Positions 1-10,400 of a stretch of 31,246 nt of DNA are shown here, one piece after another (the stretch's first letter is position 1; every line of letters begins with the position of its first letter). The stretch comes from UBA2108 sp963925495 (GTDB lineage Bacteria > Bacteroidota > Bacteroidia > Flavobacteriales_G > Salibacteraceae): the NCBI GenBank assembly GCA_963925495.1, contig CAWUST010000042.1, forward strand, positions 1-31,246. Direction: 5' to 3'. The position numbers and the translations under genes are program-made. Under the pieces are notes generated by a model that saw nothing but the letters and a program-made list of their open reading frames with translations, ran no database searches and had not been told where the DNA came from.

Positions 1-42
1 TGAAAGAGTAATAATTCGAAATATATTCAAAATAAAAATTCT

Positions 43-558
43 TTATTTAATGCTTTTTCCTTCTGCCAACTTCTTGATTAAATCATACAATTCGTATTCA
101 TCCCCTTCCGAATATGAATTATGCTGCCAAACAATATTGCCATTTCCGTCAATTAAAAAAGTATGAGGAACATTGTTCACACCCATCCGTCTTTTTAAAT
201 CGGCATTTACATCAATATACACTTCGTAATCCCATGCTTGTCCATCTACATAAGGTCGTACTTTTTGCATGTTTCTAGAATCGTCAATGGATATGGCAAC
301 TATTTTTACTCCAGTTTCTTCCATCCAGTCGTCATACAACTCTGCAATATTGTTTAATTCTCTTTTGCACGGACTGCACCATGTAGCCCAAAAATTAATT
401 ACCATTGGTTTTCCATCGTTATTCAATAACGAGGTATTGAATTTATTTCCATTCATATCAAAAACCTCAACAGCTGGAATTTTCCTACCCTCCTCTGTTT
501 GAGCAAAACTTGAAAGGCTTAATAAAAATATTCCGATAACAGTAATTACTTTATTCAT
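43..558 (-). CDS. Exported TlpA/ResA-like thioredoxin-fold protein
   Basis: 171 aa. Residues 1-19 form a signal peptide (short basic start, hydrophobic stretch, SSFA then Q), so the protein should act in the periplasm. The thioredoxin fold follows, with the active site WATWCSPC giving Cys61 and Cys64, and a cis-proline loop in NNVPHTFLID (about 128-137). This places it in the TlpA/ResA/AhpC-TSA group, which reduces or exchanges disulfides of exported proteins, for example apocytochrome c; the actual partner cannot be read from sequence. The start ATG is immediately followed by the signal peptide. It is a separate gene downstream of cobB on the same strand, 61 bases apart, and a weak TAnnTTTG-like element lies 20 bases upstream. 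Family assignment is secure; client is unknown. Confidence 0.9.
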   Translation of the reverse strand: MNKVITVIGIFLLSLSSFAQTEEGRKIPAVEVFDMNGNKFNTSLLNNDGKPMVINFWATWCSPCKRELNNIAELYDDWMEETGVKIVAISIDDSRNMQKVRPYVDGQAWDYEVYIDVNADLKRRMGVNNVPHTFLIDGNGNIVWQHNSYSEGDEYELYDLIKKLAEGKSIK

Positions 559-578
559 ATTTCTTTTAATTTAAGTGG

Positions 579-586
579 CGAATATA
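579..586 (-). promoter_or_regulatory. Weak -7 promoter element for the TlpA-like gene
   Basis: Read on the minus strand the bases are TATATTCG, one mismatch from the Bacteroidota -7 consensus TAnnTTTG. The distance to the ATG is 20 bases, similar to that of gcvH and tonB in this window. No clear -33 TTTG is visible, so this is only a candidate. Confidence 0.3.
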
Positions 587-619
587 AGGATTACATACTT
601 GAATAGACTTACAAAACAC

Positions 620-1315
620 CTATTTTGTATAGCTGGATACTAATAATTGTACCAAATCTGAAACCCCCTTAGATGCCACTTTATTTATCACCTTAAAACC
701 ATCCAATTTGTCAGACATTGACATGTTTGGGTCAATAATTATTTTTTCGGAATGACTTGGAGCATAATGAATTAAACCAGCTGCAGGTTGTACATTTAGA
801 GAGGTTCCAATAACGATCAGTATATCGCAAGTGTTGATTATTTCTTTTGCGTTTTCATATTCAGGAACATCTTCACCAAACCAAACAATGTCTGGTCTCA
901 ACTGCGATCCGTTTTCTGCAAGATCTCCAAGTTTGATATCCGAAAATCCAATGTTTACAGCAGTTACATTTCCAATAGATCCCTTGGCTTTGGTAATCTC
1001 ACCATGAAGATGTAATACGTTTTTCGAACCTGCGCGTTCATGCAAATCGTCAATATTTTGTGTGATTATAGTAACGTCAAAATGTCGTTCCAAATCGACT
1101 AGTCTGAGATGTGCATCATTTGGTTGTACCTCTTGAATATTCCTCCTCCGTAAGTTATAAAAATCAAGTACTAATTGAGGGTTTATGTAAAATGCGGTTG
1201 GAGTTGCGACATCCTCAATTTTATAGTTTTCCCATAAACCACCTGCATCTCGAAATGTTTGAATTCCACTTTCTGCTGAAATTCCTGCTCCGCTAAATAC
1301 AACTAGTTTTTTCAT
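620..1315 (-). CDS. cobB: Sir2-family NAD-dependent protein deacylase (CobB-like, SIRT5 type)
   Basis: 231 aa, the usual size of short bacterial sirtuins. NAD-binding motifs are FSGAGISAESGIQTFRD (7-23) and TQNIDDLHERAG (85-96), with catalytic His104 in LHLHGE. Tyr53 and Arg56 in FYNLRRR are the pair that in E. coli CobB and human SIRT5 bind negatively charged succinyl or malonyl lysines, so desuccinylase activity is likely in addition to deacetylation. The region between the catalytic His and LRPDIVWFGE (139-148) normally carries two zinc-binding Cys pairs, but here it contains no cysteine, so this form lacks the structural zinc. The start ATG sits six bases from a perfect TATCTTTG element, suggesting a nearly leaderless mRNA. 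It is divergent from the malic enzyme gene. Confidence 0.92.
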   Translation of the reverse strand: MKKLVVFSGAGISAESGIQTFRDAGGLWENYKIEDVATPTAFYINPQLVLDFYNLRRRNIQEVQPNDAHLRLVDLERHFDVTIITQNIDDLHERAGSKNVLHLHGEITKAKGSIGNVTAVNIGFSDIKLGDLAENGSQLRPDIVWFGEDVPEYENAKEIINTCDILIVIGTSLNVQPAAGLIHYAPSHSEKIIIDPNMSMSDKLDGFKVINKVASKGVSDLVQLLVSSYTK

Positions 1316-1320
1316 TAATT

Positions 1321-1328
1321 CAAAGATA
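1321..1328 (-). promoter_or_regulatory. -7 promoter element for cobB, almost at the start codon
   Basis: On the minus strand the bases read TATCTTTG, an exact match to TAnnTTTG. Only five bases separate it from the cobB ATG, so transcription would begin at or within a few bases of the start codon. No obvious -33 TTTG is present at the usual spacing. Confidence 0.45.
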
Positions 1329-1450
1329 GAAATTGAAGCGTGAAAATTTTATTATTCATTCTATTAATAAGCCAAATTATTGTTCAGAAAAATTAGGAAA
1401 TGAACAATTGAAAAAATATAAAAGTAAATAAATAGCCGCCGGTTTCTCTG

Positions 1451-1480
1451 TTGTCAGCCTATATAAAATCCTACTTTTAC
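1451..1480 (+). promoter_or_regulatory. Candidate promoter for the malic enzyme operon
   Basis: A TTG at 1451-1453 is followed after 18 bases by TACTTTTAC (1472-1480), which matches TAnnTTTGY except for A in place of G. The ATG of maeB lies 22 bases further on. Spacing fits the Bacteroidota -33/-7 arrangement, but the -7 box is imperfect. Confidence 0.4.
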
Positions 1481-1502
1481 GGGTTAGTTTTAAAAGAAAT
1501 AT

Positions 1503-3821
1503 ATGCGTAAAATAAGCAAGAAAGAAGCTCTCGATTATCATTCTCAAGGTCGTAAAGGTAAGATAGAGGTAAGGCCCACAAAACCATACACTTCACAGCG
1601 CGATTTGTCACTTGCTTATTCTCCAGGAGTAGCTGAGCCTTGCCTGGAAATTGCAGAAAATAAAGAAAAGGTTTTTGAATATACAGCCAAAGGAAATTTG
1701 GTTGCTGTTATCTCTAACGGAACCGCTGTTTTGGGTTTAGGAAATATTGGACCAGAAGCTAGTAAACCTGTTATGGAAGGAAAAGGTTTGCTTTTTAAAA
1801 TTTTTGCTGATATTGATGTGTTTGATATTGAGGTGGATGCGATGGATGTGGATGCATTTGTGAATACAGTAAAAAATATTGCTCCTACTTTTGGGGGGAT
1901 TAATCTAGAAGATATAAAAGCTCCTGAAGCTTTTGAAATTGAAAGAAGACTTAAAGAAGAATTGAACATTCCTGTAATGCATGATGATCAGCATGGCACC
2001 GCAATTATTTCTTGTGCTGCTTTGCTGAACTCTTTGGAACTAGTCAATAAAAAAATTGGAGAAGTTTCTATAGTTGTTAGCGGTGCTGGCGCTGCTGCAA
2101 TTTCGTGCTGTACGTTGTATGTGGCATTAGGTGCTAAGCGTGAAAACATAATAATGTGCGATAGCAAAGGAGTCATAAAACCTTCTCGTGGAAATTTAGA
2201 CCAATACAAAAGTTTGTTTGCAAACGAAGTAAAGCCAAATACATTAGCTGAAGCTATGGTGAGCGCTGATGTTTTTGTTGGACTATCAAAAGGAAATATA
2301 GTAGGAAAGGAAATGGTAGCTAGTATGGCAAAGGACTGTATTGTTTTTGCTTTGGCCAATCCCAACCCTGAAATACCCTATGAGGATGCAATATCAGTTC
2401 GTGAAGATATAATAATGGCAACCGGGCGTTCCGATCATCCAAATCAAGTAAACAACGTTTTGGGTTTTCCATTCATTTTTAGAGGAGCATTGGATGTTCA
2501 AGCAACGGCTATAAACGAAGCTATGAAATTGGCCGCCGTTAAGGCGATTGCTACTTTGGCAAAAGAATCCGTTCCAGAAGAAGTAAATTTGGCTTACAAC
2601 GAAAGAAATTTGAGTTTTGGAAGAGATTTTATTATCCCAAAACCTCTTGATCATAGACTTCTTACTTGCGTTGCTCCTGCAGTGGCAAAAGCTGCAATGG
2701 AAAGCGGAGTTGCTCAGAAACAAATTACTGATTGGGATGCTTATAGAGAAGAATTAGAAGAGCGACTCGGGTTGGACAATAAACTGATGAGTAGTTTAGT
2801 AGAAAGAGCAAAAAAGGACCCTAAGAGAGTGGTATTTGCTGAAGCGGATAACTACAAAGTATTACGTGCTGCACAAACAGTAAGGGATGAGGGAATTGCA
2901 GAGCCAATTTTATTAGGTCCAAGAGAAAAACTGGAAGCTCTTATTGAGAAATATGAATTGGAATTGGATGGAGTTCAAATTATTGATCCACGAAGTGAAG
3001 AGGAATATGAAAACAGGGAAAAATACGGTCGGATAATGTATAATATGCGCAAGCGGAAAGGTTATACTTTACCAGAGGCAATTAAAGCCATGCGCGAAAG
3101 AAATTATTATGGTTGTGTAATGCTAAAACAAGGCGATGCCGATGCATTAATTTCTGGAATTAGTAGAAATTACCCGGATACTTTGCGCCCTGCATTGCAG
3201 ATTATAGGAAAAAACCCAAAGAATAAAATAATAGCCGGCATGTACCTTCTCAACACCAAAAATGGCCCTTTATTTTTAGCAGATACAACAATAAATTTAA
3301 ACCCCACTGCGAGAGAATTGGCTGACATCACTACATTAACCACCGAAGCAGTTAAATTATTCAATATAAAACCGACGGTGGCTTTGCTTTCTTATTCAAA
3401 TTTTGGATCATCGAAAGGTGGAGAATCTGATGTAGTGAAAGAAGCAGTTTCTATCCTGCATCGAGAGAGGCCTGATATAGTTGCAGATGGGGAAATTCAA
3501 GCTAATTTTGCTTTAGATATTAAAAAACGAAAAGAGCTTTTTCCATTTTCATTATTAGCCAAGCACAGAGTAAACACCCTTATTTTCCCGAATTTATCAT
3601 CAGGAAATATAGCGTACAAATTCATTCAAGAAATGAGTGATATTGAAACAATTGGTCCGGTTTTGTTGGGCATGAAAAAGCCAGTTCACGTTCTTCAGTT
3701 AGGATCTTCAGTTCGGGAGATTGTTAACATGGTTACTTTAGCGGTAGTAGATGCACAGATGAAGGGGCGAACAACGGAGAAATTAAGTGATATTGACGAA
3801 AAAATGAATAACCTAATATGA
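1503..3821 (+). CDS. maeB: NADP-dependent malic enzyme with C-terminal phosphotransacetylase domain
   Basis: 772 aa, the standard length of the MaeB fusion type. The malic enzyme part covers about residues 1-430: LAYSPGVAEPC (37-47) in the substrate site, the KGN and VMEGKGLLFK stretches with catalytic lysine, metal-site DDQHGTA (161-167), and a Rossmann segment VVSGAGAAAISC (190-201). A PTA/PTB domain follows from about 440 to 765. The enzyme decarboxylates malate to pyruvate with NADP, supplying NADPH. In this family the PTA part is usually a regulatory acetyl-CoA-sensing domain without transacetylase activity; that is family knowledge, not visible here. ATG start preceded by A-rich sequence without Shine-Dalgarno. 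Its stop overlaps the ruvA start (ATGA), so the two are probably co-translated. Confidence 0.95.
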   Translation: MRKISKKEALDYHSQGRKGKIEVRPTKPYTSQRDLSLAYSPGVAEPCLEIAENKEKVFEYTAKGNLVAVISNGTAVLGLGNIGPEASKPVMEGKGLLFKIFADIDVFDIEVDAMDVDAFVNTVKNIAPTFGGINLEDIKAPEAFEIERRLKEELNIPVMHDDQHGTAIISCAALLNSLELVNKKIGEVSIVVSGAGAAAISCCTLYVALGAKRENIIMCDSKGVIKPSRGNLDQYKSLFANEVKPNTLAEAMVSADVFVGLSKGNIVGKEMVASMAKDCIVFALANPNPEIPYEDAISVREDIIMATGRSDHPNQVNNVLGFPFIFRGALDVQATAINEAMKLAAVKAIATLAKESVPEEVNLAYNERNLSFGRDFIIPKPLDHRLLTCVAPAVAKAAMESGVAQKQITDWDAYREELEERLGLDNKLMSSLVERAKKDPKRVVFAEADNYKVLRAAQTVRDEGIAEPILLGPREKLEALIEKYELELDGVQIIDPRSEEEYENREKYGRIMYNMRKRKGYTLPEAIKAMRERNYYGCVMLKQGDADALISGISRNYPDTLRPALQIIGKNPKNKIIAGMYLLNTKNGPLFLADTTINLNPTARELADITTLTTEAVKLFNIKPTVALLSYSNFGSSKGGESDVVKEAVSILHRERPDIVADGEIQANFALDIKKRKELFPFSLLAKHRVNTLIFPNLSSGNIAYKFIQEMSDIETIGPVLLGMKKPVHVLQLGSSVREIVNMVTLAVVDAQMKGRTTEKLSDIDEKMNNLI

Positions 3822-4402
3822 TTGAATATTTAAAAGGAAGATTGATTGAAAAAAACCCGGTATTTGCGGTTTTAGAATGTAGCGGAATAGGTTACTATGT
3901 AAGCATTTCGGTGAATACTTATGAAAGTATGGGTACCGAAGAATTAACTAAACTTTTTATCCATGAAGTAATTCGTGAGGATTCGCGTTCTTTATTTGGA
4001 TTTGCTCAAGCTTCTGAACGTGTTTTATTTCGACACCTTATTTCGGTAAGTGGCGTTGGGGCTAATACAGCAAGAGTAATTTTATCTTCGTACAAACCTT
4101 CGGATATTCACGCCGCAATTATTAATGATAATTCCGACTTACTAAAATCCATAAAAGGAATAGGTGCGAAAACCGCCCTTCGAGTAATTATCGACTTAAA
4201 AGACAAAATTCAGAAAGAGGAACCGCAACTAGAAATTTCTTCTCTTTCAGACAATACTTTGAAAAGTGAAGCGTTATCTGCTCTGCTTGCGCTGGGTTTC
4301 GACAGAAATAGATCGACAAAAGTGCTTCAGAAAGTCTACGCTAAAACCGAGGAAGGTGCTGGTGTAGAGCAGGTTATTAAAGAAGCATTAAAACTACTGT
4401 AA
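3818..4402 (+). CDS. ruvA: Holliday junction branch migration protein RuvA
   Basis: 194 aa, full length for RuvA. The N-terminal OB domain begins MIEYLKGRL and contains GIGYYVSIS. Two helix-hairpin-helix motifs follow, at LISVSGVGANTARVIL (about 74-89) and LLKSIKGIGAKTALRVI (about 108-124), which contact the backbone of the four-way junction. A C-terminal three-helix domain from about 145 contacts the RuvB motor. It forms the tetramer that holds the junction open while RuvB drives branch migration. ATG overlaps the maeB stop by four bases. The sprA signal-peptide ORF begins 21 bases downstream, an arrangement (ruvA then sprA) consistent with flavobacterial chromosomes. Confidence 0.97.
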   Translation: MIEYLKGRLIEKNPVFAVLECSGIGYYVSISVNTYESMGTEELTKLFIHEVIREDSRSLFGFAQASERVLFRHLISVSGVGANTARVILSSYKPSDIHAAIINDNSDLLKSIKGIGAKTALRVIIDLKDKIQKEEPQLEISSLSDNTLKSEALSALLALGFDRNRSTKVLQKVYAKTEEGAGVEQVIKEALKLL

Positions 4403-4423
4403 AGTCAGAAACTCTTCACTGTA

Positions 4424-7400
4424 TTGTATCCATTTCGCCTAATAGCGATCCTTATATTGGTATTTTTTACCATTGAACCTAATTCATTATTTGCTTTTAG
4501 TGAGTTAGACGATGAGGTGCCTGAATATTTCTCGAACTCGGATGAAACTCGCGCACGCGTACTTATAAGGCGAAATTTAAAATTAGAATACCAAATTCAA
4601 CCCTTGGACAGCGGTGATAGTGACAAAGTGAAGCTACGTTATCCTCTAAAAGATTCTGAAAGTACCGGAATTGGCTCTGCAAAAAAAGGCGGAGTTGACA
4701 TGGCAGATCCAAAAAACCTTAAATCGGAGGTTAAATACAATCCTGAAACGGGTAAGTATGAGGTAACACAAAAAATCGGCGATTTAAACTACCGACCTCC
4801 TACCTATATGGACTTTGATGAATATTTAGAATATACTAAAAAGAAGTCGATGGCCGATTATTGGCAAGATAAACAATCGGCTGAAAATGAATTTGAAGGA
4901 AAAGATGCTAAAGCTTTTCAGCCAGAACTAAAAATAAAAAGTAAAACTTTCGATAGAATTTTTGGAGGCAACACGATTGATTTAAAACCCTCAGGCTCGG
5001 CTGAATTGTCTTTCGGGTTACGAATAAGTAAAACCGATAACCCTGCAATTCCGGTACGAAACAGAAGAGTTACTACCTTTCAGTTTGATCAGAATATGCA
5101 GATAAACCTGATTGGTAGCATTGGCGATAAAATGAAAATTACCACCAACTATAACACACAGGCTACATTTGATTTTCAAAATCAGTTTAAAATTGATTAC
5201 ACTGGATACGAAGATGAAATAATTCAAAAAATTGAATTAGGGAATGTTAGTCTCCCGCTTAATAGTCAGTTAATTACAGGAAGTCAGAGTTTGTTTGGTG
5301 TGAAAACAAAATTGAAATTTGGTAGACTAACCATGACTACCGTTTTGTCACAAGACAAAGGACAAAAAAGTGAAATTGAGACCAAAGGTGGAGCACAAGA
5401 AAAAGAATTTGAAGTAAAGGCAGATAACTATGAAGCCAATAAACACTTTTTCTTGGATCATTTTTTTAGGGATACTTACGAAGGTGCGGTTGCCGATCCA
5501 ATGGTGCTTAATACGGGTGTAAATATTACACGAATTGAAGTTTGGGTAACCAACACAAGAACCAATGGTGATGCACCTAGAGATGTAATTGCTTTTCAGG
5601 ATTTGGGTCAGTCAGGCACCGATATAACCAAGTTTTACAACGACATTTGGCCTACTGGAGGAACACTTCCTTGGCCTTCAAATGAGCACAATGGTTTATA
5701 TGAAGAAGTAAATGGTAAAAATGGTTTTAATGGGATAGAAAATAGGACAACGGATCAAGCAATACCAATCTTGAGGAACAAAATGAATTTAGATCCACGA
5801 TTGGATTTTCAAAAAGTAGAATTTGCGAAAAAATTACAGCCAAACGAATATACGGTTCATACACAACTTGGCTATATTTCACTAAGGCAACAAATTAATA
5901 CCAACCAAGTACTTGCCGTGGCTTATGAGTATACTTTGAACGGAGAGGTTTATCAAGTAGGAGAATTTTCTACTGACCTTGCCGAAAAACCATTATTGGT
6001 GAAAATGTTAAAATCAACGGAAACAAATACACATGTTCCAATGTGGAAGTTGATGATGAAAAACATCTACAGTATTGGGGCTTATCGTGTTAAAAAAGAA
6101 GGTTTCCGATTTGACATTTGGTACTTAGACAAAGACAAGGGGGTAGACATTAATTTTATTCCAAAACCGGACGTAAATGATAAGAGTATGGTTCAACTTT
6201 TAGGAATGGACACGCTGGATTTTAATGGGCAACCAAGACAGGATGGTCTTTTTGATTTTGTAGATGGCATAACAATAAACACACAAAATGGTAGAATTAT
6301 TATTCCTCGAGTTGAACCATTTGGGGATGGTCTTAGAAATGCTTTTTTGAAATACGGTGGAAACGCTAACCTTGCGGACGCTTATATGCGTTTATACGGC
6401 TTCGATTCACTTTATAGCAACACTCAAGCAGATGCAAAATACAGGTTTCCGGAAAGAAATCGATTTACTTTAAAAGGAAAATACCAAAGTGAATCGAGCA
6501 ACGAAATACCATTAAACGCTCTTAACGTTCCAGAGGGATCGGTCACCGTAACTGCTGGAGGTCAGAAATTAATCGAAAACTCTGACTATACTATTGACTA
6601 TAATTTGGGTCGAGTAAAAATAATTAACCAGTCCATTATCGAGTCTGGTCAACCCATAAAAGTATCATTAGAAAGTAACCAGCTTTTTGCACAACAACAA
6701 AAGAACTTTTTTGCCCACAGAATGGATTATAAAATCTCAGATGATTTTCTTATTGGTGGAACTGTTATGAAATTGTGGGAAAGACCATTAACTCAAAAAG
6801 TAGATATAGGGTATGAGCCTATTTCAAATTGGATTTGGGGATTAGATTTAAGTTACAAAACGGAGCTTCCATGGCTAACTCGAATTATTGATAAAATTCC
6901 TGGGATTGATACGAAAGAAAAATCAACACTTTCCGTTTCAGGAGAGTTTGCGCAAATTCTCCCAGGTCACTCTAAGGCTATTGGCAAAGATGGAAACTCT
7001 TACATTGACGATTTTGAAGGCAGTCAAAACTCCATCTCTTTATTGTCTCAAAATAATTGGTTTCACGCTAGTACTCCTCGGGAACAAACAGATGTGTTTC
7101 CTGAAGGAGAATTATTTGACAATCCAGCGAATGGAATTAACCGTGCACTTTTAACATGGAAAGTAATAGACCCAACTTTTTATGATAATAGTCGGGGACC
7201 GAGTAACGTGGTTAATGATCAAGGAATGCTTTCGAATCATTTTATGCGTCAAATTTTACAACAAGAAGTTTTCCCTGAAAAGCAATTACCTCCTGGAACT
7301 GTTCAGAATCTTAACATGTTTGATTTATCGTACTACCCAAATGAAAAAGGACTTTATAACTTCGATGTTGATGGAAAAGATGCAAGTGGCAAAGTGTATG

Positions 7401-10400
7401 CGGATGGAATTGATTCTGCTGGATTTTTAAAAAACCCAGCAAGTAGATGGGGAGGAATTACGCGTCGAATTGATCAAAATGATTTTGAAGCTTCTAATAT
7501 TGAATACATTCAGTTTTGGATAATGGACCCATTCAACGAGGATTATGAAGGAACGGATCAAAAAGGGGAGTTAATTTTTAATATTGGTAATGTCTCGGAA
7601 GATATAATGTATGATGGTGAAAAAATATTTGAACAACTATTACCAAAGAACAATACAGAATTACTCGATCTTAATAAAAACAAAACCACTAATCATGGAA
7701 GGGTTACTGTGGGAAATTCTTATTCAACTGGGTTTGATAATGAACCAAGCACAAGGCCATTTCAGGACATTGGTCTAGATGGATTGGAAAATAATCGTGA
7801 TGGAACAGATTTAACTGAAATCAAGTTTCATAGTGATTACTTGGCTAAGGTAAATGCGTTAACCATTACTAATGACAACAAAACAAAACTTAATATCGAT
7901 CCAGCTAAAGATGATTTTAAGCACTACTTTGACGGAGATTACGACAATAATAGTGCAGATATATTAGAAAGATATAAAGCTTACAATGGTGTTGAAGGTA
8001 ACTCGGGAATAAGTGACAATAAACCGGATGAGCAAAGATCGGGAAACAATAAGCCGGATCAAGAGGATATAAATAAAGATAACACCGTTAATCAAACAGA
8101 GGCATATTTTCAATATAAAGTTGAAGTATCTAAAGAAGCATTTTCTCCAGATAAAGTAGGGGCCAACTTTATTGTAGATTATAAATTAGCAAGTCCAGAT
8201 GTTGCAGATGGCACTCCAAAACAAGTTGGATGGTATTTGTTTAGAATTCCAGTACGTACACCTAAAAGAACAAAACATGGAAATATAAATGACTTACGTT
8301 CTGTGTTTTTTATGCGGATGATGATGAAGGGATTTACGAACCCGGTACATATGAGATTTGCTCGACTTGAATTGGTTAGAGGTGAGTGGAGACGGTATGT
8401 AGATGAAATAGACGATAATCCAGAAGGATTAACAACAGACTATGAAGTTGATTTTAACGTAGGTGCTGTTAACTTTGAGGAGCATAGTTCTAAAGTTCCT
8501 GTTAGTTACGTTTTACCACCGGCTATTCAGCGTGAAACCAATGTTAACACAACTAGTCTTCAGCAAATTAATGAGCAATCCCTTCAACTTACTGTTTGCG
8601 ATTTACCAGATGGATTAGCAAAAGCCGCATACCGAAGCACTACACTAGATTTAAGAATGTATGGAAGTTTAAAAATGTTTGTACATGCAGAAACTTTGGC
8701 AGATCAGGAAGAATTAAAGGATGATGATTTGAATGTTTTTATTCGATTAGGCAGTGATTTTAAAGACAACTATTACGAATATGAATTACCAATGAAAGTG
8801 ACTGATCAGGGTCAGTACAATACTGAAATTGAGGATCATCAAAAGACAGTTTGGCCAGATGCCAACCAAATAGATTTGGATTTGAAATCTCTAACCGATT
8901 TAAAAATACATAGGGAAAAAAGAATAATAAATGGAGAAACTGCTTTATTGTCTAAAAGACGATATGTTGGAAGTCATAATGGAGGAAACATTTATGTGGT
9001 TGGGAATCCTAATTTGGGAGAAGTAAAAACCATAATGATAGGAATTAGAAACCCAAGACAAACCCCAGGTGCTGTCAATGATGATGGGTTAAATAAATGC
9101 GCTGAGGTTTGGGTAAATGAATTACGACTGAGTGATTTCGATAAAACAAAAGGCTGGGCTACCGTTGGGCAGGCAAATTTAAAAATGGCTGATTTGGCAA
9201 ACATTGTTTTGAGTGGCGGCTACAGCACTCCAGGCTGGGGAAGTTTAGATAAAAAAGTGAGTCAGCGTCAAAAGGATACTCGAAGAAATTACTCGGTAAC
9301 TGCTGCCGTAAATCTGGATAAGTTTTTTCCTGAAAAGTGGGGCGTTCGGCTACCATTGTATGCCAGTTATAATGCCGATATAAAAGACCCATTGTTTTCA
9401 CCTTTAGCACCAGATATTGAATTTAAGGATTATGTCAAAGCTTGGGATACCAAGTCGCAGCAGGATTCAGTTAAGAAGGTAATGCAAGATAGAACAACAA
9501 GAAAGTCCATTAATTTCACCAACGTTAGAAAAGAAAAAACCGCTAATAAAAAAACATCAACGCCCATTGATATCTCCAACTTTAGTGCTAGTTATGCTTA
9601 TACAGAAGAAAACAAAACAGATTTTGAGATTGAAAGAGACCTAACCAAAACCACTAGAGTAGGTCTTACCTACGAATACAGCCTAAAATCAAAACCTCTT
9701 AAACCACTTGCCAAAGTAAAAATGTTGCGAGAAAGTGATTATTTGAAACTAGCAAGAGAAATGAATTTTTATTACTTGCCAAAATCCTTCAGTTTTACTA
9801 CCGACATGAATAGGACCTACCAAGCATTTCAAATGCGAAACACTAATCCAGGTCTTACGGCCAATTTACCTGAGTTTTACAACAAACAATTTACATGGAA
9901 CAGGGCATTTGCTTTTAAACACGATTTGACTAAAAATTTGAAATTTGATTTTGCATCAAATACTAAAGCTTTAATTCAAGAGCCAGACGGGGCCGCGGAA
10001 AAAGGTGAAAACAAAGAGATAACTAGTGGGGAAGGTTTAGGTGTTGGTCGATATGACCATTGGAAAGATGAGGTTTGGAGTGAAATTAAGAGTGGTGGCG
10101 AAAAAATGAATTACAGCCATTCTGCTAATTTGAACTACAAAGTCCCGTTAAATTATATACCAATTTTAGATTGGACAACGGCTAATATTAGATATGGCTC
10201 TACTTATAGCTGGCAACGTGCTCCTTTGGGAAGAGATCAAATTGGACACACCATCCAAAACTCAAATTCTATAAATATGAATAGTAATTTTAATATGAGG
10301 AAGTTATATCAAAAATGGGATTATTTGAAGCAAGTAGAGCGAAGAGCACGTCGACATCAACAATTAAAAAACAGACCAAAACGAGCTGCGCCACCCCCAA

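Noticed and set aside
6888..7430. Two plus-strand ORFs of 82-88 codons inside sprA
   Set aside because: They lie in another frame of a well-conserved SprA region and show no recognisable protein features.
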